Below, in pieces: positions 52,268 through 59,732 of a stretch of 64,000 nucleotides of DNA (position 1 is the first letter of the stretch; each line of letters begins with the position of its first letter). The position numbers and the translations under genes were made by a program. Source of the DNA: a virus; the IMG/VR virus record IMGVR_UViG_3300027852_000031, positions 102,380 through 166,379 of that record; one strand, given 5' to 3'. A model generated the notes under the pieces. The model was given only the letters and a program-made list of their open reading frames with translations. It ran no database searches and was not told the origin of the DNA.

Positions 52268-52390
52268 ATCGCCAGAGTTTGACATCGGGACTTGCGTTCT
52301 ACCGGGTTGTCCTTATCTGGCTAATATATTATTTGTTCAAATTTAATTTTTCTAGTTTGACACGTAAAGCATTGCCGATATCGCGTGAAG

Positions 52391-52549
52391 TCAGAAGCCA
52401 GTCAGCCAAAATTTAAAGATCAAAATGATTAGACCGCCAACAAATAACCACTGTCCTAACTCCTTGTCTACACACATCAGTATCAAACCCATAGCGGCTA
52501 TTACTAGCGGGCCAAAAAATACCAATGCTCCAATGATTTTATCTTTCAT
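52391..52549 (-). CDS. Very small membrane protein
   Basis: 52 residues from ATG 52549. Two hydrophobic spans (GALVFFGPLVIAAMGLILM and LFVGGLIILIFKFWL) joined by a short polar loop. Two-helix phage peptide of unknown role. Confidence 0.45.
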   Translation of the reverse strand: MKDKIIGALVFFGPLVIAAMGLILMCVDKELGQWLFVGGLIILIFKFWLTGF

Positions 52550-52573
52550 TCTTATCCATCTTCAATGTATTAT

Positions 52574-52816
52574 TTAATCGCAATCACATTCGTCACATGG
52601 CTGTTTACACGTGCCAGCACCATCAAACCCACCGCAGTGACAATTGCATAGGCATGTAGCATATCCACCGGCGGTCTCCAGACCAGCTTTCTCTAGTTGA
52701 CGCCTTGTCATATCCAACGCTTCTTCCTCATTGGTCGCTTCCACTTCTCCGTAGGTCGGCGTAAACTTCCATATACTATTTTGGTGTCTTGCCATATAGC
52801 ATGTTCTATATCTCAT
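52574..52816 (-). CDS. Small Cys-rich protein
   Basis: 80 residues with a C-terminal cluster CLCNCHCGGFDGAGTCKQPCDECDCD (nine Cys) that should bind zinc or iron. The N-terminal part (TYGEVEATNEEEALDMTRRQL) resembles a small alpha/beta module. A start at ATG 52795 is also possible. Confidence 0.5.
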   Translation of the reverse strand: MRYRTCYMARHQNSIWKFTPTYGEVEATNEEEALDMTRRQLEKAGLETAGGYATCLCNCHCGGFDGAGTCKQPCDECDCD

Positions 52817-52851
52817 GTTATGTACTCGTTACAGCTAAAGATTTTTATTTC

Positions 52852-52995
52852 CTAATTTTCTAATTCAATCTCTTCCCAATCCAATTCCCAATTATCGCCA
52901 CAATACTCCATCGCCCTTTCTTCCGTACTAAATGCTCTGAACGGAATTGAATACCCGTCATATCCCAAGTCTTCATAAATAACATATATCTTCAT
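52852..52995 (-). CDS. Small hypothetical protein
   Basis: 47 residues from ATG 52995, placed right after the isochorismatase-like gene. Acidic (DNWELDWEEIELEN) with an aromatic N-terminus (KIYVIYEDLGYDGYS). Confidence 0.45.
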   Translation of the reverse strand: MKIYVIYEDLGYDGYSIPFRAFSTEERAMEYCGDNWELDWEEIELEN

Positions 52996-53002
52996 TACAT
53001 TA

Positions 53003-53524
53003 TCATCCGACAGAATAACTTTGGGTTGGTAATTCGATTTTCGTATTACTGCCACCTATGGATTCATACCCACTTTCGCTTGGTTCATCTGTGTCTTCCT
53101 CATATTGTCCGTTACACGCATCTCCTACTACGATTATTCGCGTATCGGGTAGGAGTTGAGATAGTCCCAAAACTGTATCGCACACACATGCCCCTTTATT
53201 CACTCCGACAACCCGAATTGTAGATTTATGTTCTCTCCAGTATTTGATAGCGTGGGAAACCTCTCTGCTTCCATCGTCTTGTTCTTTATGAACAACCAAT
53301 GCCACTGCGTGTTCTTCGCCGACGACAAGGTCTGTAAGCGCACGGTGGGTTTGTTGGTTTATAGCGACCCCGCCGCAACCAACTCCCCATGTGTATTCTA
53401 GAAATATAATACCATCCCCATTGTCTATAGCTCGACGGATTTCTCTTGATACATTTTCTATCAACCAAGAACGACACGATGTCTTAAATTGAGGTTGCAT
53501 GTCGATAACGAGAAGAATAGACAT
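53003..53524 (-). CDS. Isochorismatase-like cysteine hydrolase
   Basis: 173 residues. LLVIDMQPQF (catalytic Asp), then ALVVHKEQDD (Lys) and VVGVNKGACVCDTVLGLSQL (catalytic Cys) are the family triad of nicotinamidase/isochorismatase proteins. The gene ends with tandem stops TGA TAA. A second relative lies at 56.2-56.7 kb. A role in NAD precursor metabolism is possible but not proven. Confidence 0.75.
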   Translation of the reverse strand: MSILLVIDMQPQFKTSCRSWLIENVSREIRRAIDNGDGIIFLEYTWGVGCGGVAINQQTHRALTDLVVGEEHAVALVVHKEQDDGSREVSHAIKYWREHKSTIRVVGVNKGACVCDTVLGLSQLLPDTRIIVVGDACNGQYEEDTDEPSESGYESIGGSNTKIELPTQSYSVG

Positions 53525-53595
53525 CTTTATCTCCGTTTTAAAAAATAACCATTCTAGGTGCGAGAAATTTTATGCCACTATTGTTCAGTTGTCAA

Positions 53596-53669
53596 TACGC
53601 CCAGTGGGACTCGAACCCCCAACCTACAGTTTAGAAGACTGTTGCTCTATCCAATTGAGCTATGGGCGC
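53596..53669 (-). tRNA. tRNA-Arg (anticodon TCT)
   Basis: Acceptor GCGCCCA/TGGGCGT, D-arm GCTCAATTGG...GAGC, anticodon loop CTTCTAA with TCT, T-arm GGGGGTTCGAGTCCC. It reads AGA, a codon expected to be frequent in AT-rich phage genes. Confidence 0.92.
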
Positions 53670-53705
53670 CGTTGGATATGGTATTTTAAAAACACAAGTT
53701 CCACA

Positions 53706-53787
53706 TGGCCTAGGAGGGACTCGAACCCTCACTTCCTAGGAAACGTGATCTTAAATCACGCGCGTCTGCCAATTCCGCCACCAGGCC
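53706..53787 (-). tRNA. tRNA-Leu (anticodon TAA)
   Basis: Class II tRNA: acceptor GGCCTGG, anticodon stem GTGAT with loop TTTAAGA (TAA), long variable arm, T-arm GAGGGTTCGAGTCCCTC. Reads UUA, abundant in AT-rich genes. Confidence 0.92.
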
Positions 53788-53802
53788 AGATGTCCAATAG
53801 TG

Positions 53803-54078
53803 TCATGCGCAACTAATCAGCATATATGCGAATTCAACCAATGAACTAATCGGTCCCCGCCATGTGTCATAGATATTAATGCCATGCTGTGACACATTCT
53901 TACCAAAACAAATTGCCTCTTCGTGTGAAGACAATGGCTCGCTAAGTAAGCTATCTTGCTTTGGTTTGTTATCGTCCGTGACAACAACCTGCGATCCCAT
54001 CATATCGGTAATAGCACGAACCCTGAGTCCGTCTGGAGAGAATCCGCACTCTGTCATTTCACATTTATCGGTGCTCAT
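53803..54078 (-). CDS. Hypothetical protein
   Basis: 91 residues. SSHEEAICFGKNVSQHGINIYDTWRG shares a SSHEEA pattern with the gene at 51779-52012. Overlaps the next gene by 4 bases (ATGA). Confidence 0.45.
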   Translation of the reverse strand: MSTDKCEMTECGFSPDGLRVRAITDMMGSQVVVTDDNKPKQDSLLSEPLSSHEEAICFGKNVSQHGINIYDTWRGPISSLVEFAYMLISCA

Positions 54079-54293
54079 TTCAATCTCTCCCCAAATAGGT
54101 TATAGACATTTTCCAGTCGTTTAATGTACGATACAATCTCATTTTTTACAGTGAATCGGAAAATATCGTTAGGGAGTGGCTCGACACAAAAAGGAGTTGG
54201 GTGTTCTATCAAGCCACCTGCTAAAACAATAGAGCAGCGTCGTCCAGTCACCAATACATGAGCGCATCCTAACATATATTTCCTTTCCATCAT
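54075..54293 (-). CDS. Hypothetical protein
   Basis: 72 residues with a small hydrophobic core (CAHVLVTGRRCSIVLAGGLIEH). Overlaps both neighbours by 4 bases, so it is likely translated as part of the phosphatase-like operon. Confidence 0.45.
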   Translation of the reverse strand: MMERKYMLGCAHVLVTGRRCSIVLAGGLIEHPTPFCVEPLPNDIFRFTVKNEIVSYIKRLENVYNLFGERLK

Positions 54294-54745
54294 TTTGATA
54301 TACGCCGGAATGCCTCTAGTTGTAATCTGTACACCAAACGATTTGGCAGATATTTTTCAAAGTAAACTAGATCATCCATGCCGAAATGCCTTGCAGTGGC
54401 CGCTGCCATACCGACGCTTCTGCTTATTCCCATTTCGCATTGGAACACCACGGTCGGATTCAAAAATTGCTCCATGCATGAATAGACACATAGGGCTACG
54501 GCGTATGCTTGGTAAGGGGAGAAAGGTTTGATGTTTGTGTCATTCGAACAAAAACATGTTGATAATCGGCTTAATTCTACGTCATGGAAATCCAAATTGA
54601 TTATTTTAACACAATTAATTGGTCTTTCGACAGGTTCTCCGTCTGGATCATGTATTGATATTAGCTCAAATTTACCGCCTATCGGTTGGTCGAGTAATGA
54701 TTGCCGAGATTTGACGATAATGTTAGGATAATTTTTGTCTAACAT
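54290..54745 (-). CDS. Dual-specificity-phosphatase-like protein
   Basis: 151 residues. VVFQCEMGISRSVGMAAA contains the C-x5-R catalytic loop of cysteine-based phosphatases, and INLDFHD upstream could supply the general acid. It resembles small DSP-like proteins found in some phages. The substrate (protein, nucleotide or RNA cap) is unknown. Confidence 0.7.
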   Translation of the reverse strand: MLDKNYPNIIVKSRQSLLDQPIGGKFELISIHDPDGEPVERPINCVKIINLDFHDVELSRLSTCFCSNDTNIKPFSPYQAYAVALCVYSCMEQFLNPTVVFQCEMGISRSVGMAAATARHFGMDDLVYFEKYLPNRLVYRLQLEAFRRISK

Positions 54746-54755
54746 ATTATACCTT

Positions 54756-54899
54756 TTATTTTGTTTTTTGCTTTTTTGATATTCCTTTTTGGAACCCTAA
54801 ACCAAATCCCAGTAGGCCACATATTATTCCCATAAGCAATATAGGAAGGAAAGTTACGACATCTACTATGATTTTTGGTACGATAGTTGAGTGGATCAT
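54756..54899 (-). CDS. Very small membrane protein
   Basis: 47 residues from ATG 54899 with one long hydrophobic stretch (FLPILLMGIICGLLGFGLGF) and a basic tail (KKQKTK). Unknown role. Confidence 0.4.
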   Translation of the reverse strand: MIHSTIVPKIIVDVVTFLPILLMGIICGLLGFGLGFQKGISKKQKTK

Positions 54900-54919
54900 A
54901 CATGTTCTATCCTATTCAA

Positions 54920-54994
54920 TAGGCCGTGTCGGATTTGAACCGACGGTCTCCAACTTATAAGGATGGCGCTTTAACCAGGCTAAGCTAACGGCCC
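54920..54994 (-). tRNA. tRNA-Ile (anticodon TAT)
   Basis: Acceptor GGGCCGT/ACGGCCT, D-arm TAGCTTAGCCTGG, anticodon loop CTTATAA with TAT, T-arm GTCGGTTCAAATCCGAC. A rare isoacceptor that reads AUA, useful for AT-rich genes. One mismatch is seen in the anticodon stem. Confidence 0.85.
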
Positions 54995-55025
54995 AACGTA
55001 GTATCGATGACATACCGACTGACCA

Positions 55026-55217
55026 TCACTTCAATTGATTCGCGTAGAACATTAGTTCGAACAGTGCGATACCCGACACGGTGCTCCACACAAAAGATCC
55101 AATCGTCAAATAGCCGACGCTTCCCATCCCCACATCATCACGCGCGCTATGATAACATATTACAACACCAATTACCCAGTTAACTATTACGACTAACCAT
55201 ATTGCTAACATACCCAT
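55026..55217 (-). CDS. Small membrane protein (two helices)
   Basis: 63 residues from ATG 55217. Two spans (LAIWLVVIVNWVIGVVICY and YLTIGSFVWSTVSGIALFELMFY). Unknown role. Confidence 0.45.
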   Translation of the reverse strand: MGMLAIWLVVIVNWVIGVVICYHSARDDVGMGSVGYLTIGSFVWSTVSGIALFELMFYANQLK

Positions 55218-55330
55218 AGTTCTTTCTACCTTTATGTTAGAGAAAGCAACAAGACAAGAGTAATGGTTCCACCGTCCAGTCAACGGCTGCCACCAACAGA
55301 CTGGCTTCTCTTGCCCTGCTGCTTTTGTGT

Positions 55331-55421
55331 GATAACGATACAAGAAATCCCAGACAACAACATCAAGCCGTCTTAATTACAGACTTGGTCTGATGCGCCA
55401 GGGATTCTTTGTGTTGTTATC
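55331..55421. repeat. Imperfect 21-bp inverted repeat in a gene-poor gap
   Basis: The arm at 55331-55351 (GATAACGATACAAGAAATCCC) pairs with 55401-55421 at 17 of 21 positions. The 49 bases between contain a further CAAG...CTTG partial pairing. The 205-base gap 55218-55422 has no supported gene, so this may be a structured leader, terminator or small RNA. Confidence 0.5.
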
Positions 55422-55422
55422 G

Positions 55423-55716
55423 CTAATTAAAAATATCTCGCATAATTGCGTCGCGTTGATCGTTTAATCGCTGATCAATATCATCCGAAAGCTTTTTTGT
55501 CTTTCCCACACCGACAAGATTACAAAGTGGTCGATTAATACAGCAAGGGTTTTCACCAACCATAAACCACAAGTGGTTTGGTTTGTCATATTGTTTATCA
55601 CGATGCATGTTGTGGCATTCTACAACTACAAATTGTCTTCAAAAATACCAATGGCTTGCGTCGGTGACAATGGCCGTATCTCCAACCTGAATTTCTCGCA
55701 CTTGATTACCCATCAT
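55423..55716 (-). pseudogene. PGD-domain protein gene interrupted by an in-frame TGA
   Basis: From ATG 55716 the frame reads REIQVGDTAIVTDASHWYF, then TGA at 55639-55641, and continues RQFVVVECHNMHRDKQYD to a C-terminus ending DIDQRLNDQRDAIMRDIFN. The paralog at 61538-61816 shows the same order (PKPGDVIEITGGW, RFTVTECPA, then SLRDQRDDNLRSIFG), so both halves belong to one protein. The downstream half could be translated separately from ATG 55608 (61 codons). Confidence 0.6.
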
Positions 55717-56231
55717 GAAAGAATAGAAATATGTCGTTTGTGTCCGCGCCTAGCTCTGTTGTTTCTTGTCTTGGCGCGAGCCAACTTCTTCGCCGACGTT
55801 CTTTTTTCTTTTATTTCTGTATGATCCTGAGAAGCCAGTGCAATATCGACAGACGACACCAAACAGAATTTGCTGCCATCAATACGACGCGGACGGCGGG
55901 ACGCAATTGCTTTTGCAGATTTTGAACGTACAACAGTATGTCTATTGGCTTTGAATTGCCCGTCCATACCAATTTCGATACGAACATCGTCACGATGTCT
56001 GCGTCTAGTGGTGAACCCCATCCTGCCATCGCCGCACTTCTTGCGAATCCACTCGGGACCACTGAATTGTTTACCACCGTTTACTCTAACACAGAATTCG
56101 GCACGAGCCATTCCGTTTGTATTGGCCCAATCTCTTGCAGTTTCGTCCAAACGATTATATACGATTCCACGCACCAAACGGGTATCGCCTGGATTCGCGC
56201 TGTTGCAGCACTTACACGGTTGCGCCGTCAT
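55713..56231 (-). CDS. Basic protein with N-terminal Cys motif
   Basis: 172 residues from ATG 56231 (GGAG seven bases upstream). N-terminal PCKCCNSANPGD, a central acid/base mixed domain (RKKCGDGRMGF, VRIEIGMDGQF) and a strongly basic tail (KKLARAKTRNNRARRGHKRH). Likely nucleic-acid binding; family not recognised. Confidence 0.5.
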   Translation of the reverse strand: MTAQPCKCCNSANPGDTRLVRGIVYNRLDETARDWANTNGMARAEFCVRVNGGKQFSGPEWIRKKCGDGRMGFTTRRRHRDDVRIEIGMDGQFKANRHTVVRSKSAKAIASRRPRRIDGSKFCLVSSVDIALASQDHTEIKEKRTSAKKLARAKTRNNRARRGHKRHISILS

Positions 56232-56709
56232 TGGTTCGCTCCATTTCAACAGATAGTAATTTATGTACTCCTTGGACGTCTGATTGGTTCACCAGTGTAT
56301 GTTCTGTTAGTTGGTAAGGTGGAGAAACTAGATCTCTAATGATATCAACTTGGACATCCTTACTCAGTGAAAGGATACCACATACGGTTTTTTCAACACA
56401 CTGATCCCCATACACGCCACAAACTACCAGGTGCCGCGACCAACCGGGATGTTCCGACAAACAATATAATACTTTGTCGCCACCATCCATTTTCAACTTT
56501 TTGATAGTATCGACCATATCATATCCAGATACGCTTTCTAGGATTTTCCGTGTTGTTGGATCTCCACCGAATTCTACGAAGATGATACCCCATCTTTGTC
56601 TCGTGGCATATCTCAACAAACTACATATGCCTGGCACTAAGTCTTGACTCTCCGGTTTGGTCAAAAAATAATCCTGCATGTCAATAACCACGACGGTTTT
56701 TTTGGCCAT
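56212..56709 (-). CDS. Isochorismatase-like cysteine hydrolase (second copy)
   Basis: 165 residues from ATG 56709 with GAGG upstream. VVVIDMQDYF (Asp) and VCGVYGDQCVEKTVCGIL (Cys) fit the family; the lysine position is less clear (VLYCLSEH). It is diverged from the copy at 53.0-53.5 kb. Possibly acts on nicotinamide-like amides or is a non-catalytic relative. Confidence 0.65.
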   Translation of the reverse strand: MAKKTVVVIDMQDYFLTKPESQDLVPGICSLLRYATRQRWGIIFVEFGGDPTTRKILESVSGYDMVDTIKKLKMDGGDKVLYCLSEHPGWSRHLVVCGVYGDQCVEKTVCGILSLSKDVQVDIIRDLVSPPYQLTEHTLVNQSDVQGVHKLLSVEMERTNDGATV

Positions 56710-57256
56710 CACTTTTCCTCAAATAAAGGATGAGTATCATTCCAGAGGTGAGACCAGCTAGGTGTAGGATTTCGCTGCCACGACCACCGGTAACTATTTG
56801 ATATACATAAGCCAAAGCGGCTCCAATACTCACTACCCACAGAATTTTTATTCTGCGGCAACACATTGGTGATGCACCGACCAACCCAAGGATACATCCA
56901 GAAGCACCAAGACAGATAGATGACGAGTCGGTATATCCTATTATTGACAGGAGTACGAAAATTGTATTAGAGATTATTCCCGATATAGTGTAGAGAACAA
57001 CGAACTTCTTGTAACCTATTCTTTGTTGCACGACGGTTCCGAACACCAGCAATGTCACCATATTACATGACAAATGATTCAGGTCGATATGGATGAATGT
57101 TGCTGTCCATACCTGCCAAATATGGCCATTAAGCACATCATACGGTATCATTGTCAGAGGAGAAGTTTTGTCGTACCCAATTGCAAAAATGTAGACATTG
57201 ATGGCAGCAATAAACATAACAACAAATATCGTTTGGCGGTCACAATTTTGGGTCAT
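56681..57256 (-). CDS. Rhomboid-family intramembrane serine protease
   Basis: 191 residues with six hydrophobic segments. Rhomboid hallmarks: HLSCNM (HxxxN), CLGASGCILGL (catalytic Ser119 in GxSG) and LHLAGLTSGM (catalytic His165). Family role: cleavage of membrane proteins within the bilayer. Rarely seen in phages. A moderate start context; overlaps the downstream hydrolase gene by about 29 bases. Confidence 0.85.
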   Translation of the reverse strand: MTQNCDRQTIFVVMFIAAINVYIFAIGYDKTSPLTMIPYDVLNGHIWQVWTATFIHIDLNHLSCNMVTLLVFGTVVQQRIGYKKFVVLYTISGIISNTIFVLLSIIGYTDSSSICLGASGCILGLVGASPMCCRRIKILWVVSIGAALAYVYQIVTGGRGSEILHLAGLTSGMILILYLRKSDGQKNRRGY

Positions 57257-57302
57257 GTTTATCGTCTAACTTTCATTTTCTTTTCGTGTCTGATGGATAT
57301 AC

Positions 57303-57497
57303 TCAACGTTTCTTCTTCTTTTTCTTCTTCGTATCATTATCTGGTGACAAACTCTCATCGTGTGGGGCGACGTAATTGTGCACTGTGTAGCACTCACCGC
57401 ACCTAACTTTTCCTGTCTTTCTGTCTGTGTGATTATCACAGCATTTCCCGTTGCATTCCAATCTATGTCCACCGGCACAGGCGCAAAAGTTCTTCAT
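57303..57497 (-). CDS. CACxGGH zinc-binding protein (second copy)
   Basis: 64 residues. FCACAGGHRLECNGKCCDNHTDRKTGKVRCGEC repeats the Cys/His pattern of the gene at 27077-27397, followed by a poly-Lys tail. Zinc and nucleic-acid binding are likely. Function unknown. Confidence 0.55.
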   Translation of the reverse strand: MKNFCACAGGHRLECNGKCCDNHTDRKTGKVRCGECYTVHNYVAPHDESLSPDNDTKKKKKKKR

Positions 57498-57513
57498 GGT
57501 TTTTTCCGTTGTG

Positions 57514-57795
57514 TTATTTATTAAGAATATCCAAGGTACCGATTACCCTGTCTCGGGCGTTGGGAAACATTTCCTCGTATGCTGGGTCTACTTCTCCCAG
57601 TTCATATACGTTACCACTGTATGTTACGACAGTATCATCACTGTTTTTGCCAACTATTCTAGATGTGGTGACGGGATGACCATCAGCGAATCTTGGATGA
57701 CCAAAAACATTACCGTGCAACTATAAGGAGATCATTTCAGGAGGAGTGTATGGGTCTAAACATGTTTCGACTATTGACCAATTTTCAATTATCAT
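57514..57795 (-). pseudogene. Conserved phage protein gene interrupted by an in-frame TAG
   Basis: From ATG 57795 the frame reads IIENWSIVETCLDPYTPPEMISL, then TAG at 57721-57723, then LHGNVFGHPRFADGHPVTTSRIV, ELGEVDPAYEEMFPNARDRV to the stop at 57514. The block DPYTPPE-x(n)-LHGxVxGHPRF is one continuous unit in a small protein family common in phages and proteobacteria, so the stop cuts a real gene. The downstream half has only a TTG and no ribosome-binding site. Confidence 0.65.
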
Positions 57796-58000
57796 CTAGA
57801 TTACCTTTTTTCTGTGGATTATGGATACTCTTAACAGCTTCTACAACGCCAATTGTTATAAGTGAACCTATCCACATCACGAACTGTATAAACCGACCTA
57901 TCCTGGTTGCATACAACATGAACGAAATAATAATCCCACCCAATGCAATTATATTGATGCGATATGCTTCGACTACACGATCGCGTTGTTTCTTATTCAT
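57785..58000 (-). CDS. Small membrane protein
   Basis: About 71 residues from ATG 58000 (GGAG six bases upstream). Two membrane spans (INIIALGGIIISFMLYATRIG and FVMWIGSLITIGVVEAV). A plus-strand frame over the same bases with a good AGGAGG was rejected in favour of this one. Confidence 0.5.
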   Translation of the reverse strand: MNKKQRDRVVEAYRINIIALGGIIISFMLYATRIGRFIQFVMWIGSLITIGVVEAVKSIHNPQKKGNLDDN

Positions 58001-58016
58001 GGTTATCTCCACGATT

Positions 58017-58256
58017 TCACATAGGCCACTTACCTAACTGGAGTTTTGCCTCTAGGTCAAAGATTTCTCCGGATGCGATTAGCCATAACCATTCAGATAT
58101 AAGCGACGATGAAGATAAAAGGCGTGCCAATGAGTTCCATGTGCTGAATGTGCGACTACCAAGATGTGATCCAGTATTACCAAATGCTTCCAATATATAC
58201 TCCTGTGTGTCCGGCGCATAAACGATTCGAATGCAATTTTTCATATCACTATCCAT
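58017..58256 (-). CDS. Small hypothetical protein
   Basis: 79 residues from ATG 58256 after AGGAG. The sequence MKNCIRIVYAPDTQEYILEAFGNTGSHLGSRTFSTWNSLARLL looks like a compact alpha/beta protein with a strand-helix pattern. Unknown. Confidence 0.45.
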   Translation of the reverse strand: MDSDMKNCIRIVYAPDTQEYILEAFGNTGSHLGSRTFSTWNSLARLLSSSSLISEWLWLIASGEIFDLEAKLQLGKWPM

Positions 58257-58269
58257 TGTTCGTATTCTC

Positions 58270-58533
58270 CTATTCGAATCCCATACGAGCCACCATATCA
58301 GCGCAGGACGAACAATATTCGTTGTCATGTCCTTGAATGATATGAATTTCTCCGAGTACTGGAAAACCACACAACCCGCATGGCATTATCAACTCCGGTC
58401 CAAGACCCATTCGTCTACAACATTTTCCGCAGTAAATACCAACCGAGTCTATCATACAATAATCATCCATTGGGCCTGTCTGACCGTTGCAGAAACTACA
58501 ATTATCTGCCATATCGGAATGTGTCTGACCCAT
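58270..58533 (-). CDS. Small zinc-binding protein
   Basis: About 87 residues from ATG 58533. Two CxxC pairs (NCSFCNGQ, IYCGKCCRRMG), then PCGLCGFP and YCSSCADM, a two-zinc ribbon layout. Confidence 0.5.
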   Translation of the reverse strand: MGQTHSDMADNCSFCNGQTGPMDDYCMIDSVGIYCGKCCRRMGLGPELIMPCGLCGFPVLGEIHIIQGHDNEYCSSCADMVARMGFE

Positions 58534-58534
58534 T

Positions 58535-58732
58535 TCACCCAACCTCCCCAAAAGATACGCTAATCTTGTTCCCACTGTTTTCTGTCGTGTATTTCATGAC
58601 AGAGAGAGTAAAAGTATGACTTATGAATCCAATGCTGATAAGATGATGAAGTTGGTCAAGAACCTCGTCAATAGTGTCTCGGGTGTAGTTGGTATGAACC
58701 GAATCATCCACTACGGTGGCTCTATAGCTCAT
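58535..58732 (-). CDS. Small hypothetical protein
   Basis: 65 residues, acidic helix (YTRDTIDEVLDQLHHLISIG) then a beta-rich part (TFTLSVMKYTTENSGNKISVSF). AGGAG ten bases upstream. Unknown. Confidence 0.45.
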   Translation of the reverse strand: MSYRATVVDDSVHTNYTRDTIDEVLDQLHHLISIGFISHTFTLSVMKYTTENSGNKISVSFGEVG

Positions 58733-58772
58733 CGGATATAGACTCCTATCCTATTGCAAAACTTTTTTTTGG

Positions 58773-59045
58773 CTATCCCCACGTCCCATGGACTTCTGCT
58801 ACGTGCTCGATGCCGTCGTAATCTGCGATGGTGTATTTTATGTCGTCTGGAATTTCTACGACTTTCAAGCTAGCATATTTGCCGTTTGCCTTTTCTCCTA
58901 GTTGTTCTACGCATGCTACCAACCTGGGATCGTTCCTTGGCAGATCACTGTAGTGTCCATATCCATCCCATTCTAATCCAATGAATTCTACCCCTTCCTG
59001 ACTGAGACCGAATCCTCCGTAACATTTGTTTATTACGATTTTCAT
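58773..59045 (-). CDS. Conserved phage hypothetical protein (KCYGGFGLS family)
   Basis: 90 residues from ATG 59045 (GGAG six bases upstream). The N-terminus MKIVINKCYGGFGLSQEG, then RNDPRLVACVEQLGEKANGKYASLKVVEIPDDIKYTI and DYDGIEHVAEVH match a protein family found widely in phages and bacteria with unknown role. Confidence 0.7.
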   Translation of the reverse strand: MKIVINKCYGGFGLSQEGVEFIGLEWDGYGHYSDLPRNDPRLVACVEQLGEKANGKYASLKVVEIPDDIKYTIADYDGIEHVAEVHGTWG

Positions 59046-59163
59046 GATAGTCTCCAATACTGTTTTTGTTATGAGGGTGATCATTTTCGTGGTTTGGACC
59101 ACGCACTGCCATATTACATGTCGGACACTTTTTCCCTATAGTCAACTTTTTATCATCGACCAT
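58945..59163 (-). CDS. Small NHEN-motif zinc protein with overlapping tail
   Basis: 72 residues. CPTCNMAVRGPNHENDHPHNKN matches the zinc motif of the gene at 51528-51767. The last 33 codons run through the start of the next gene in another frame, an unusual 101-base overlap that suggests its own stop was lost by mutation. Confidence 0.45.
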   Translation of the reverse strand: MVDDKKLTIGKKCPTCNMAVRGPNHENDHPHNKNSIGDYHENRNKQMLRRIRSQSGRGRIHWIRMGWIWTLQ

Positions 59164-59359
59164 CTGTGTCTTCTAAAATACCAACTATTCCATGTACATC
59201 TTTCCATTTCGCGGTACAGTTTAAGCATTCGACATCTTGAGTAAGAGGGTCATCAAAGTGCATATGCTGACCTTCGATGTCATTAGATTTACAATATGGG
59301 CAGTGGTGCGGCGATCTTATGTAGTTAACCCTGTCTTTTTTTGATAATTGGTGCATCAT
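59153..59359 (-). CDS. Small zinc-ribbon protein
   Basis: 68 residues. HHCPYCKSNDIEGQHMHFD and VECLNCTAKWKDVH give the CxxC...CxxC ribbon of a common phage family. Two ATG codons (59359, 59356). Confidence 0.6.
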   Translation of the reverse strand: MMHQLSKKDRVNYIRSPHHCPYCKSNDIEGQHMHFDDPLTQDVECLNCTAKWKDVHGIVGILEDTDGR

Positions 59360-59643
59360 TCGTTCCTGTGTTTGATTTTTGTCTGTGGTAGAAAACAGTT
59401 TCTTTTTTCGACAGTTTCAGTGTATCCAATCACAAACATTTTGTCTATAAACTATTCGTCTACCTGTATATAGCCGCTAGATTTTGATGGCCATTCGCCT
59501 GCGTGATACCCACAGCATGACCCATAAGTCATGATATTCTGATCCCAGAGCCACATTAGTTCCAGACCGAGACAGATATCGAAGCAAATCCATTTGCCAT
59601 TTGAGAAAAATGGGTCACAATCTGCATGTTTCGATGGGCGCAC
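59356..59643 (-). pseudogene. Conserved phage protein gene interrupted by an in-frame TAG
   Basis: The frame ADCDPFFSNGKWICFDICLGLELMWLW to SSGYIQVDE stops at TAG (59452-59454), then continues in phase FIDKMFVIGYTETVEKRNC to TGA at 59356. The family layout (CDPFFSxGxWxCxDI, GxGYIxV, then a helix ending in ML-x-x-GY) spans both parts. The 5' side is also weak: only a GTG at 59643 after an 8-T run and no ribosome-binding site. Confidence 0.5.
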
Positions 59644-59732
59644 CCAGACTACTACAAAAAAAACCCCCGGAAGTCTCTAAAAAACCACAGGACAGTTTTT
59701 GAGGATGGAGAGTAGTTTTGTTGGGGTGATAA

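Noticed and set aside
52061-52285. Minus-strand protein frames of 64 and 74 codons
   Set aside because: They run through the tRNA-Leu(CAA) gene and have no family signal.
57693-58037. Plus-strand frame with AGGAGG before ATG 57749
   Set aside because: The minus strand here encodes a better-supported two-helix membrane protein and the start of the 57.5 kb gene; the plus product has no coding character.
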